Shown here: in pieces, positions 55,140 through 64,000 of the stretch
Numbering within the stretch: position 1 is the first letter of the stretch
Layout: each line of letters starts with the position of its first letter
Source of the DNA: Papilionanthe hookeriana x Papilionanthe teres
Taxonomy: Eukaryota; Streptophyta; Magnoliopsida; Asparagales; Orchidaceae
NCBI GenBank assembly: GCA_022702705.1
Contig: CM040425.1
Location: 6,340,001-6,404,000, forward strand
Direction: 5' to 3'
Length of the DNA: 64,000 nucleotides
Position numbers and translations under genes: made by a program
Notes under the pieces: generated by a model
What the model was told of the DNA's origin: nothing
What the model saw: the letters and a program-made list of their open reading frames with translations, nothing else
Database searches by the model: none

Positions 55140-55860
55140 GTTGTTGGACTTGGACTAAAGGTTGGATTTGGGTTTAATTAAACCTTAGTTGATTAAGGTT
55201 TAATAATTAATTAAGTCTAATGTGGTAGACTTAATTAGAATTTGTGTTTGATTAAGTCTTACTTAGTTAAGACTTAATAGTTTAATTAGGTCTAATGAGT
55301 TAGACTGAATTAAGGTTTATGTTTGATTAAGTCTAATTTAGTTAAGACTTAATGGTCTAATTAGGTCTAAGGGTTAGATCTAACTAAGCTTTAAGTTTGA
55401 TTAAACCTTAGTTAGTTATGGTTTAATGGTTTAATTAGGTCTAATGGGTTAAACCTAATTAGGGTTTATGTTTGATTAAACCTTAGTTAGTTAAGGTTTA
55501 ATGGTTTAATTAGGTCTAATGGGTTAGACCTAATTAGAGTTTAGGTCTGATTAAGTCTAATTTAGTTAAGACTTAATGGTTTAATTAGGTATAAGGGTTA
55601 GACCTAATTAGGGTTTATGTTTGATTAAACCTTAGTTAGTTAAATTTTAATTGTTTAATTAGGTCTAATGGGTTAGACCTAATTAGGTTTTATGTTTGGT
55701 TAAACCTTAGTTAGTTAAGGTCTAATGGTTTAATTAGGTCTAATGGGTTAGACCTAATTAGAGTTTAGGTCTGATTAAGTCTAATTTAGTTAAGACTTAA
55801 TGGTTTAATTAGGTCTAAGGGTTAGACCTAATTAGGGTTTAGGTTTGTTTTAAACCTAAT
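55140..55860. repeat. Tandem array T2, unit about 75 bp
   Basis: TTAATTAGG recurs at 55431, 55506, 55581, 55655 and 55730. Units hold a perfect inverted repeat, TAATTAGGTCTAA (55507-55519) with TTAGACCTAATTA (55524-55536), spacer TGGG. Confidence 0.85.
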
Positions 55861-56960
55861 GTGTGAGGAGGTTAATTAAGTTTAATATGTCTTTAAACTT
55901 AATTAAAGGTTTGGTTTTGATTAATTAAGTCTAATATGTCCTTAAACTTAACTAAAAGGATTTGATTTTGATTAGTTAAGTTTAATATGTCCTTAAACTT
56001 AATTAAAAGTGTTGATTTTTGTATTAAACCTAATTTAGGTAAGGTTTAATGGGTTAAATAAGTTTAATATGTCCTTAAACTTAATTAAAGTTTTTGATTT
56101 TTGTATTAAACCTAATTTAGGTAAGGATTAATGGGTTAATTATGTTTAATATGTCTTTAAACTTAATTAAAGATTTGATTTTGGTTAATTAAGTTTAACA
56201 TGTCCTTAAACTTAATTAAAATTTTAATTTTTATATTAAACCTAATTTAGGTAAGGTTTAATGGGTTAATTAAGTTTAATATGTCCTTAAACTTAATTAA
56301 AGATTTGATTTTGGTTTAATATATCCTTAAACCTAATTAAGAGAGTTTAGTTTTGGTTAATTAAGTTTAATATGTCCTTAAACCTAATTAAAATTTAATT
56401 TTTGTATTTAAACCTAATTTAAGTAAGGTTTAATAAGTTAATTAAGCTTAACTTGTCTTTAAACTTAATTAAAAGGTTTTATTTTGGTTAATTAAGTTTA
56501 ATATGTCTTTAAACTTAATTAAAATTTAATTTTTATATTAAACCTAATTTAAGTAAGGTTTAATAAGTTGATTAAGCTTAATTTGTCTTTAAACTTAATT
56601 AAAAGGTTTGATTTTGGTTAATTAAGTTTAATATGTCTTTAAACTTAATTAAAATTTAATTTTTATATTAAACCTAATTTAAGTAATAAGTTAATTAAGC
56701 TTAATTTGTCTTTAAACTTAATTAAAAGGTTTGATTTTGGTTAATTAAGTTCAATATATCTTTAAACTTAATTAAAATTTAATTTTTATATTAAACCTAA
56801 TTTAAGTAAGGTTTAATAAGTTAATTAAGCTTAATTTGTCTTTAAACTTAATTAAAAGGTTTGATTTTGGTTAATTAAGTTTAATATGTCTTTAAACTTA
56901 ATTAAAATTTAATTTTTATATTAAACCTAATTTAAGTAAGGTTTAATAGGTTTAAATGTT
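55860..56960. repeat. Tandem array T3, higher-order unit about 130 bp
   Basis: TTTTATATTAAACC recurs at about 56531, 56661, 56784 and 56914. Units contain a 14-bp-arm inverted repeat, TTAATTAAGTTTAA (56266-56279) with TTAAACTTAATTAA (56287-56300), spacer TATGTCC; many units keep it perfectly. Confidence 0.85.
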
Positions 56961-57580
56961 ATTTTAAATCTAGTTAAGTATAATTTGGTCATTTTAGACT
57001 TAGGTGAAGTTTATCATTAGTCTATCATAGACTAGAACCATTTTCAAACTTAGATTGTTGATGAAAATAGGTTAAATTTATAAAGGGTTATTTTTAAGAT
57101 TAAAATTATTTAATTAATAAAGAATTTCAACCCTAAATTTCAAAATACCATTCAAAATAATTTCTATGACTTAGAAATAGTTTTCTTAGAGTTATTGTCT
57201 GTTGCCCTATCATTTCTACTCATTTGCATTTTATCTTTCTCAATTTTCAATTTTTTATAATTATTATTTGAAATAATTACAAAGAAACTTGAAAATTAAA
57301 AAAAAAAGTGTCTTAAACATGTTTTATGTCCTTGGAAAAATTATACGAAGATCCTATGAACATAAGGATAAATACCTCGAAGTTTCATAATTTTTTGATT
57401 TATAAATAATTTTTAATAATTAAAATACTCCAGAGAGTATTTAATTAATTAAAAATTAAATATTGAGAACAAAATTTTGATATTAGTCTCATAATTTTCT
57501 CCTCTTCAAGAGCTTTCCAAACTTATTTTTATTTTATTTTTATGACCTCTGGATCAAAAGATATGGATTTTTGAAGTTTT
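56961..57580 (-). other. AT-rich tail region of GL-D
   Basis: No gene seen. Words such as GTCCTTGGAAAAATTATACG and CTCCTCTTCAAGAGC show that it belongs to the same degenerate palindromic series as 4260-5420 of GL-B. Confidence 0.4.
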
Positions 57581-57602
57581 TAAGGTTTTAATGTATTTTT
57601 TA

Positions 57603-57725
57603 TTAAATCCCGCCGCCGAACACACCGCCGTTCGACGCGTGTCCTAGTACGCGTCGAACGAGCGGGAGGATCCGTTGCGAGCGGCCGAACGGCGGATACT
57701 GCGGGGGAAGATCGGCGCCGTCCAT
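57603..57725 (-). CDS. Small GC-rich reading frame of GL-D (40 codons, unknown)
   Basis: Function unknown. The minus-strand ATG at 57725 opens MDGADLPPQYPPFGR, continues through a basic segment and ASNGGVFGGG, and stops at 57603. The motif TTTTAGGAATGGACGG at its start corresponds to TTTTAGTGTGGACGG in GL-A. MDG and ASNG match VDG and AASNG/AAPNG of the other copies, while the middle has diverged. This is the only copy with an ATG at the aligned start. Extreme GC content contrasts with the AT-rich flanks. Confidence 0.3.
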   Translation of the reverse strand: MDGADLPPQYPPFGRSQRILPLVRRVLGHASNGGVFGGGI

Positions 57726-57958
57726 TCCTAAAACGCGGGATCGAACGAGTCGAGAAAAATCGCGAAAATTCGAAAATTTTCAAACCATTAAACTTCAAAC
57801 ATCAATATCTCACTCATTTCTTAATGAAATTGAGTGATTTTTTTTTTTTAAATATCATCTGGATGAGAAGTATCCATCCATACGGTGATGATACACTTCT
57901 GGGCTAGTATAACACATGATATATCGAAAATATGAATTATTTTGTAAAGAAAAATTCC

Positions 57959-57966
57959 ATACCTTT
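57959..57966 (-). other. Conserved AAAGGTAT site, candidate 5' splice site (GL-D)
   Basis: The minus strand reads GGCAAAGGTATGGAAT, the fourth instance of the shared site. Confidence 0.3.
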
Positions 57967-58282
57967 GCCACGAAGCAAATCGAGCTAGATCGAGACCTTA
58001 TGGTTGCCTTCTAGGACCCCGATGGAAGGTTATTGCTTGCATGACAATTTGATCTTAAAGTCGGGCTTAGGGGAGAATTTTGAAGAAGTACCTAATTTGG
58101 GCTGTTTTTGAAATTTGATCAAATTGGCTCGAAACAGAGCTCAATCTATGGCTTGGATTTGATCCTAATGGATTGCTTAAGACTCTTAGGAAGAGTTCTT
58201 ATGTTGGGGGCCAGAAGGATTTGGGTAGCCTATGGGTCTCCCTAATTTTTTTCTCTCTTCTTGCTAGGCTCGAGTATGGGCT

Positions 58283-58292
58283 CCTTTTATGG
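58283..58292 (-). promoter_or_regulatory. TATA box of GL-D
   Basis: The minus strand reads GCCATAAAAGGAGCCC, 2.55 kb from the terminus. The extra distance relative to GL-B and GL-C fits the expansion of array T4. Confidence 0.5.
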
Positions 58293-58779
58293 CGAGGGGA
58301 GGCCATGGTTTAGCTTAGGTTGTTCTAGGGAGTAGTTATCTCCCTATCAGTCCATTGGATGAAGAAATCGGCTGAGGATATGCATGGCTCCTTCTCTCTA
58401 AGCTTTCCATGATGATTTCCTTTGCTTTGTCTCTCCCCAGTTGGCTTATGTAAGAGGTGCATGGTGAGCTGCCTCTATCCTTCTTAGGGAGCTTACACAT
58501 CATCTCTTAAGCTTGGCAAATGGTGACACACAAGCTTATCCCTCATCATTCCTTCTAACCATGGTGAGGGGGGTTTCATGCATGGTTTTCCTTCCATTGG
58601 GTAGCTTGGGAGGTGGGAGATGAGGCCGCATGTTGGTCGGCCACCTCATGGCTAAATGAAGCTTAGGGTGAAGGAGGAAGAGACACCTCACCCCATGCAT
58701 CATGATGAGTGTTAACCCATGGCTAAGTTGATTTAAAGTGGGCTTAATTATGTGTTAATTATGCCTTAAGATGGGTTTA

Positions 58780-59110
58780 GCCTAACTAATAATGAGAAGG
58801 CTATGTGTCATTTCTTTTCTTTCTTAATTCCCATTTTAATTAATTATTTTATTAATTAAAATTGTTGGAAAATGTTTTATTAATCAATTTATTAATTGAA
58901 AATAATTTTAATTTAAATAATTGATTAATTTTATCATTTTTGTCATTTTATGATTTTAATTTAATTTTCATTTTAATTAATTATGTCATTTAATTAAAAT
59001 ATTGAAAATTAAATCATTAATCATTTTAATTAATCAAAATAATTTTGAAATTAATTATTTGATTAATTTTGTTGTTTTTATTTCATTTTTGTCTATTTTA
59101 AGCAAAATAG
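58780..59110. other. AT-rich spacer in GL-D
   Basis: Repeated TTTTAATTAATTA-like words, no gene or clear unit. Confidence 0.5.
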
Positions 59111-59279
59111 ATAGGTGTTGACCAATTTTGACCTAGGTTGACCCAGTCGGCCCGAATTGATCATTTTAATTTTAAAATGTCCGGTATTTGTGATTTTGTC
59201 ATTGTGGGGTTTTAAATGTGTCATTGGGTGAAAGGGTTGACTTATGGGTCAATAGGGTTGGTCATTGGGTCTGGTTTGA

Positions 59280-60830
59280 CCATTTTGACCAATGTTAACT
59301 TTTTAGGTCATGAGGTTGACCTATGGGGTCAACAGGGTTGATCACTGGGTCTACTTTGACCAATTTGACCAATGTTGACTTTTAGGTCATAAGGTTGACC
59401 TATGGAGTCAACAAGGTTGGTCATTGAGTGCAGTTTGACCGGTTTGACCAATGTTGACTTTTTAGGTCATAAGGTTGACCTATGGGGTCAACGGAGTTGA
59501 TCATTGGGTGCAGTTTGACCAATTTGACCAAAGTTGACTTTTTAGGTCATAAGGGTGACTATGGGGTCAATCGGGGTTGAGTCATCAGGTGCAGTTTGAC
59601 CAATTTGACCTATGTTGACTTTTTAGGTCGAAAGGTTGACTATGGGGTCAACGAGGTTGGTCATTGGGTGCGGTTTGACCATTTTAACCAATGTTGACTT
59701 GTTAGGTCATAAGGTTGACTATGGGGTCAACGGGGTTGGTCACTAGGTACGGTTTGACCATTTTGACCAATGTTGACTTTTTAGGTCATAAGGTTGACTA
59801 TGGGGTCAACGATCATTGAGTCCGGTTTGACCATTTTGACCGATGTTGACTTTTTAGGTCGAAAGTTTGACTATGGGGTCAACAGGGTTGGTCGTTGGGT
59901 GCAGTTTGACCATTTTGACCAATGTTGACTTTTTAGGTCATAAGGTTGACATATGGGGTCAACAGGGTTGGTCACTGGGTCTGGTTTGACCATTTTGACC
60001 AATGTTGACTTTTAGGTCATAAGGTTGACCTGTGGGTTCAATAGGGTTGGTCACTGGGTCAGGTTTGACCATTTTGACCAATGTTGACTTTTCAGGTCAT
60101 AAGGTTGGCCTATGGGGTCAACAGGGTTGGTCACTGAGTGCAGTTTGACCATTTTGACCAACATTGACTTTTTAGGTCATAAGGTTGATCTATGGGGTCA
60201 ACGGGGTTGGTCGATAGGTGCAGTTTGACCATTTTGACCAATGTTGACTTTTTAGGTCATAAGGTTGACCTATGGGGTCAACGAGGTTGGTCATTGGGTG
60301 CGGTTTGACCATTTTGACCAATGTTGATTTTTTAGGTCATAAGGTTGACCTGTAGGGTCAACGAGGGTTGGTCATTAGGTGCAGTTTGACCAATTTGACC
60401 AAAGTTGACTTTTTAGGTCGAAAGGGTGACCTATGGGGTCAACAAGGTTGGTCATTAGATGCAGTTTGACCATTTTGACCAATGTTGACTTTTTAGGTCA
60501 TAAGGTTGACTGTAGGGTCAACGAGGGTTGGTCATTGGGTGCAGTTTGACCATTTTGACCAATGTTATAAGGTTGACCTATAGGTCAGCAGGGTTGATCA
60601 CTTGAGTGCGGTTTGACCATTTTGACCGATGTTGACTTTTTAGGTCATAAGGTTGACTATGGTGTCAACGGGGTTGGTCACTTAGTGCAGTTTTAACCAA
60701 TTTGACCAAAGTTGACTTTTTAGGTCAAAAGGGTGACCTATGGGGTCAACAGGGTTGGTCATTGGGTCTGGTTTGACCATTTTGACCAATGTTGACTTTT
60801 TAGGTCATGAGGTATTGACTCATTATAAAA
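59280..60830. repeat. Tandem array T4, about 20 units of about 79 bp, W-box rich
   Basis: The segment TTTTTAGGTCATAAGGTTGAC marks successive units (near 59382, 59460, 59541, 59620, 59700, 59780 and on). Each unit has an inverted repeat GTTGACC / GGTCAAC (for example 59474-59480 and 59486-59492) and about five TTGACC/TTGACT words counting both strands. Some units carry GGTCGAAAG or GGTCAAAAG instead of GGTCATAAG. It lies next to the element terminus, upstream of the TATA box, so it would form the distal U3. Confidence 0.9.
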
Positions 60831-60841
60831 TGAGGTCAACA

Positions 60842-61715
60842 GACACTTCTGCTAAACTACTAGTCTGGGGATGATAAGCATTAGAGATTCTATGAATAAT
60901 ATTATATTTCTCAATTAATCTTTTAATTTGATTATTCCTGAAATGGGATCCACCATCAGTTATGATCTCTCTCGGCATTCCATATCTTGTAAATATATTT
61001 TTCTTTAAAAATTTTGAAACACTACAAGCATCACATTTAGGTAAAGCAATAACTTCAATCCATTTCGAGACATAATCAACGGCAAACAATATATATAAAT
61101 TTTCAAATGAAGGAGTAAATGGACCCGTACAATCTAATCCCCATACATCAAAAATTTCAACTTCCAAATTATAATTTAGAGGCATTTCATTTCTTCTAGA
61201 GTTATTACCTACTCTCTGACATCGATCACATGATTTAATTTATCTATAAACATCTCTAAAAATGGTAGGCCAATAAAATCCAGATTGTAGAATCTTAAAA
61301 GCAGTTTTATCAGCACCAAAATGACCTCTAAATTCAAAATCATGACATCATTGAACAATCAAATTTGTTTCTTCTTGTGGCACACATTTCGTAATAATCA
61401 GATCCTTACACTATTTATATAGATAGGGCTCATCCCAAAAATAAAATTTGCATCATATTTAAACTTCTTTTGTTGTTGCCTTATTAAATCAGGTGGTACA
61501 ATATCACTTACAATATAATTCAAAATATCAGCATAACAAGGCAAATCGCTTCCCATAATAGTATACAGTTGCTCATCAGGGAAAATTTCAGTAATTTCCT
61601 TTTCAAATTCAAATAATTTATCATTTTTTAATCTTGACAGATGATCAGCTATTTGATTATCAGCTCCCTTCCTATCAATTATCATAAAATCAAATTCTTG
61701 CGAAGAAGTATCCAT
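60842..61715 (-). pseudogene. Athila-7 integrase (truncated)
   Basis: The region after RNase H opens with FDFMIIDRKGADNQIADHLS and PDEQLYTIMG (61715-61398). The HHCC finger region (61397-61190) is broken by a stop, and the core frame from 61185 has WGLDCTGPF, VDYVSKWIEVIALP, ITDGGSHF and YHPQTSSLAEVS, with two of the three DDE residues and the Glu just before the junction. GL-D follows directly, so the C-terminal domain is missing. Confidence 0.8.
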
Positions 61716-62199
61716 CTAATGAGTCTACGTTTCGCATCATTCTTTTGCAATAAATATTTGATAGCCGAATGGTCTGTATGCACAATACTTTTAGCTCCAA
61801 TTAAAAAAAGTCTAAACTTTTCAAAAGCAAATACTATAGCTAATAACTCTTATTCCGTTGTGGTATAATTAATTTGAGCCTCATTAAGAGTTTTACTAGC
61901 ATAGTAAATGGCTTTGAAAACTTTATCATGCCTTTGCCCCAATGCTACTCCGATCGCATAATCACTTGCATCACACATAAGTTCAATTGGTTTCTCCCAA
62001 TTTAGTGAAACAATTATAGGTGCAGTGATTAATTTTTCTTTATATAATTTGAAAGCTTTCAAGCATTCATCATTAAAATCAAATTTTCTGTCATTTTCTA
62101 AAAGTCAGCACAAAGGTTTGGTAATTTTAGAAAAAATTTTAATATAACGCTTGTAAAACCCAGCGTGTCCTAAGAAACTCCTCACCTCTCTCACAGTGG
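61716..62199 (-). pseudogene. Athila-7 RNase H
   Basis: The frame 62062-61850 has KLITAPIIVSLNWEKPIELM, CDASDYAIGVALGQRH and YYASKTLNEAQINYTTTE, then a stop where most copies have SESELLA. The KYLLQK-type strand is near 61745. Confidence 0.75.
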
Positions 62200-63049
62200 T
62201 GGGTGGCGGCAATCCCTCTATCACTCTAATTTTAGCGGGATCGACCTCCATACCATGTTCGGAAATTTTATGCCCGAGCACGATTCCTCACTGCGACCAT
62301 AAATTGGCATTTCTCCCGATTCGGAACTAGATTTGTTTTCTCGCGAGCTCCAAAACTTTTGCTTAAGTTTTCCAGAAAAATTCAAAAGAAGTCCCGAATA
62401 AAGAGAAATCGTCCATAAAAACTTCTATTCCATTATACTATCATACTACGAAGATAGACATCATACATCTACGAAATGTTGCAGGTGCGTTACAGAGTCC
62501 AAAAGGCATTCTTCGAAAAGCAAAGGTTCCATAAGGGCTAGTAAATGTTGCCTTTTCTTGATCCTTAGTAGCAATAGGTATTTGATGGTAACCAGTATAT
62601 CTATCCAGAAAATAGTAGTACTTATGTCCAGCAAGTCTATCTAGCATTTGATCGAGAAAAGGAAGAGGAAAGTGTTCTTTTCTGGTGGCGAAATTTAATT
62701 TCCTATAGTCAATACAAATTTGCCATCCATTAGTTTGTCTTCTGGGTATAATTTCATTACATTAATTCACTTCAACAATCACTCCTCCCATTTTCGGTAC
62801 ACAATGTATTGGACTCACCCAAGCACTATTCAAAATAGGATAAATAATTCCAACATCCAGCCATTTTAAAATCTCTTGCTTAAGTACTTCTTTCATTATA
62901 GGATTCAGTCTCCTTTGTGGATCAACTCTCAGTTTATGTTCTTTATCTAATAAAATTATGTGCATACAAATCGAAGGACTAACTCATTTAATATACGCAG
63001 AAGTTAATCCAAAAGCTTTCTTGTATCTTTTTAAAGTTTCCAACAACTT
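62200..63049 (-). pseudogene. Athila-7 reverse transcriptase
   Basis: Pieces in order on the minus strand: HIILLDKEHKLRVDPQRRLN (62965 on), WVSPIHCVPKMGG, GWQICIDYRKLN near 62720, LDRLAGHKYYYFLDRYTGYH and FAFRRMPFGLCNAPATFRRC (62647-62441). The FMDD region is at about 62400-62428. FLDRYTG has Arg where Athila-5 has Gly. The part from 62440 to 62220 is broken by several indels. Confidence 0.8.
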
Positions 63050-64000
63050 CTATTCTTGATAATTGTTTAACTCCAAAGATACAATAACTGACAAGGTAGA
63101 TGATTCTTCTAAAAACATATACTTTAAATGATTAGGGAGAATTTTTATCTCAAGTTCAGGAGGTTTTATTATTGATGGAATTAAGCTTTTATTTTCACCT
63201 TCCATAGTGTCTAATACTTCGAATCTCTCCTGAACATACTCCAAATCTTCATTCTTCTTACTATCTGAATTCTCATCATCTTCAGTTTCTTCTTCAAACA
63301 TATTTTCATACTCTACTTCTTTTTCAAATATAATCTCAAAATGATCGTTTCTCAAATATTCAAAGACCTCCATCCTAGAACATTCATTATCTTTTTCCAT
63401 TGAGGGATACTTCATAGATTTTAAAATATTAAAGGTCACCTCTTGATCATTAACTCTCATAATTAATTCTCCTTTTTGAACATCAATCACTGCTCTTCCA
63501 GTAGCAAGGAATGGTCTTCCCAAAATGATTAGAATTCCTTTATCTTCCTCCATATCAAGTACAATAAAATCTACAGGAAAGATAAATTTATCCACTTTCA
63601 CTAACACATCTTCCACCACTCCTTTAGGGTAAGTAATGGAACGATCGGCCAACTTAAGAGTCACAGATGTAGGAGAAATTTCTCCTATTCCCAACATTTT
63701 GAAAGTTGATAAAGGCATAAGATTAATACTAGCTCCCATATCACATAAAGTTTTTTTGAAAAATTTTTCACCTATAGCACACAGAATAGTGAAACTACCA
63801 AAATCTTTAAGTTTCTCTGGAAGCTTCTTCTGAATAATTGCACTACACTCTCTACTAAGTGCACCAATTTCATGATATGTAAACTTTCTTTTCTTTTTCA
63901 GAATATCTTTCATAAACTTGGTATATTCAGTCATCTGTTCTAATGCTTCAATAAAAGGAATGTTTATCGTTAATTTCTTAAGGATCTCCAAAAATTTTCC
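63050..64000 (-). pseudogene. Athila-7 protease and linker to RT (open 313-codon frame)
   Basis: This is the longest uninterrupted frame in the window. It has MEILKKLTINIPFIEALEQM at the start, CDMGASINLMPLS (active-site DMGAS instead of the DLGAS of Athila-5), LADRSITYPKGVVEDVLVKV, ILGRPFLATGRAVIDV, the acidic linker EEETEDDENSDSK and IKPPELEIKILPNHLKYMF before a stop at about 63050. Gag would lie beyond the window edge. The intact frame suggests that this copy is younger than Athila-4, though downstream domains are broken. Confidence 0.8.

Larger units (their letters stand above)
54486..60841 (-). repeat. GL-D, giant LTR-like repeat with expanded tandem arrays
   Basis: The minus-strand terminus at 60841 (TGTTGACCTCAT, hairpin TTGACTCAT 60815-60823 / ATGAGGTCAA 60830-60839) sits inside the integrase of Athila-7. 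Inward lie a 79-bp-unit array (59280-60830), AT-rich DNA (58780-59100), a 1-kb moderately complex region with TATA box at 58283-58292, AAAGGTAT at 57959-57966, the GC-rich frame at 57603-57725, AT-rich DNA and three further arrays (54647-56960). The inner limit of the LTR is near 54500-54650. The other half of the Athila-7 integrase is not found on its far side, so insertion was followed by rearrangement. Confidence 0.6.
60842..64000 (-). mobile_element. Athila-7, minus-strand element, cut by GL-D and window edge
   Basis: From 64000 downward the minus strand runs protease, RT, RNase H and integrase of an Athila element very close in sequence to Athila-5. It is cut inside the integrase core by GL-D at 60841/60842, right after AEVS. 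Gag, LTRs and ORF2 are outside the window or lost. A block at 62220-62460 is richer in CG words than the rest. Confidence 0.8.

Noticed and set aside
55140..55860. GGTTTA and TTAGGG-like words suggesting interstitial telomere repeats
   Set aside because: The unit is 75 bp long with a fixed palindrome, and no run of TTTAGGG heptamers occurs.
54647..56960. Possible centromeric satellite
   Set aside because: Arrays are short, of different unit lengths, and confined within one repeat element copy.
59280..60830. Regular repeats resembling a CRISPR array
   Set aside because: Units are contiguous tandem copies without unique spacers, in plant nuclear DNA.

Overview
This window looks like nuclear repeat DNA from a large plant genome. 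I see no convincing host gene. The evidence for a flowering plant is repeated Ty3/gypsy retrotransposon sequence of the Athila lineage: a primer-binding site matching the 3' end of tRNA-Asp, a Gag-protease-RT-RNaseH-integrase order, and an extra ORF after integrase of the 'putative plant transposon protein' type. The species cannot be told from the sequence. Every coding region of the elements is broken by stops or frameshifts, so nothing here looks autonomous.

Two repeat families make up almost everything. (1) Athila-like elements, numbered here left to right: Athila-1 (minus, 8291-10192), Athila-2 (minus, about 19490-22690), Athila-3 (minus LTR piece, about 23300-23926), Athila-4 (plus, 23927-26227 continuing at 39939-42788), Athila-5 (plus, 26228-39938, complete with both LTRs, nested inside the gag of Athila-4), Athila-6 (plus, 42789-54233, no 5' LTR), Athila-7 (minus, 60842 to the window end). 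(2) A family I call GL (giant LTR-like), with four copies: GL-A (minus, 1-3131), GL-B (minus, 3132-8290), GL-C (plus, 10837 to about 15600) and GL-D (minus, about 54500-60841). All GL copies start TGTTGACCTCA or very near it, carry a terminal hairpin, a strand-skewed or tandemly repeated upstream half, a TATA box about 2-2.5 kb in, a conserved AAAGGTAT site, a GC-rich block with a small conserved reading frame, and an AT-rich tail made of degenerate repeats. This resembles the very long LTRs of Tat/Ogre-type elements, but no GL pol gene is in the window, so that assignment is inference.

Layout: 1-8290 GL-A inserted into GL-B; 8291-10192 Athila-1 5' end, into whose gag GL-B is inserted; 10193-10836 unidentified coding-like remnant; 10837-15600 GL-C; 15600-19480 degenerate sequence with two diverged direct repeats; 19490-23926 old minus-strand Athila remains; 23927-42788 Athila-4 interrupted by Athila-5; 42789-54233 Athila-6; 54234-60841 GL-D with four large tandem arrays; 60842-64000 Athila-7, cut inside integrase by GL-D.

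The observations I find most worth checking are: the four tandem arrays of GL-D, each built from units holding a perfect inverted repeat; the small GC-rich reading frame kept in all GL copies; the duplication of the post-integrase ORF in Athila-5 and Athila-6, each copy led by a GGCGCC-rich cluster also found at a fixed place in the LTRs; a nested-stem domain near the 3' end of Athila-5 and Athila-6; and the absence of a CCHC knuckle in Gag. All boundaries were set by eye from repeated motifs; no alignments or searches were run.
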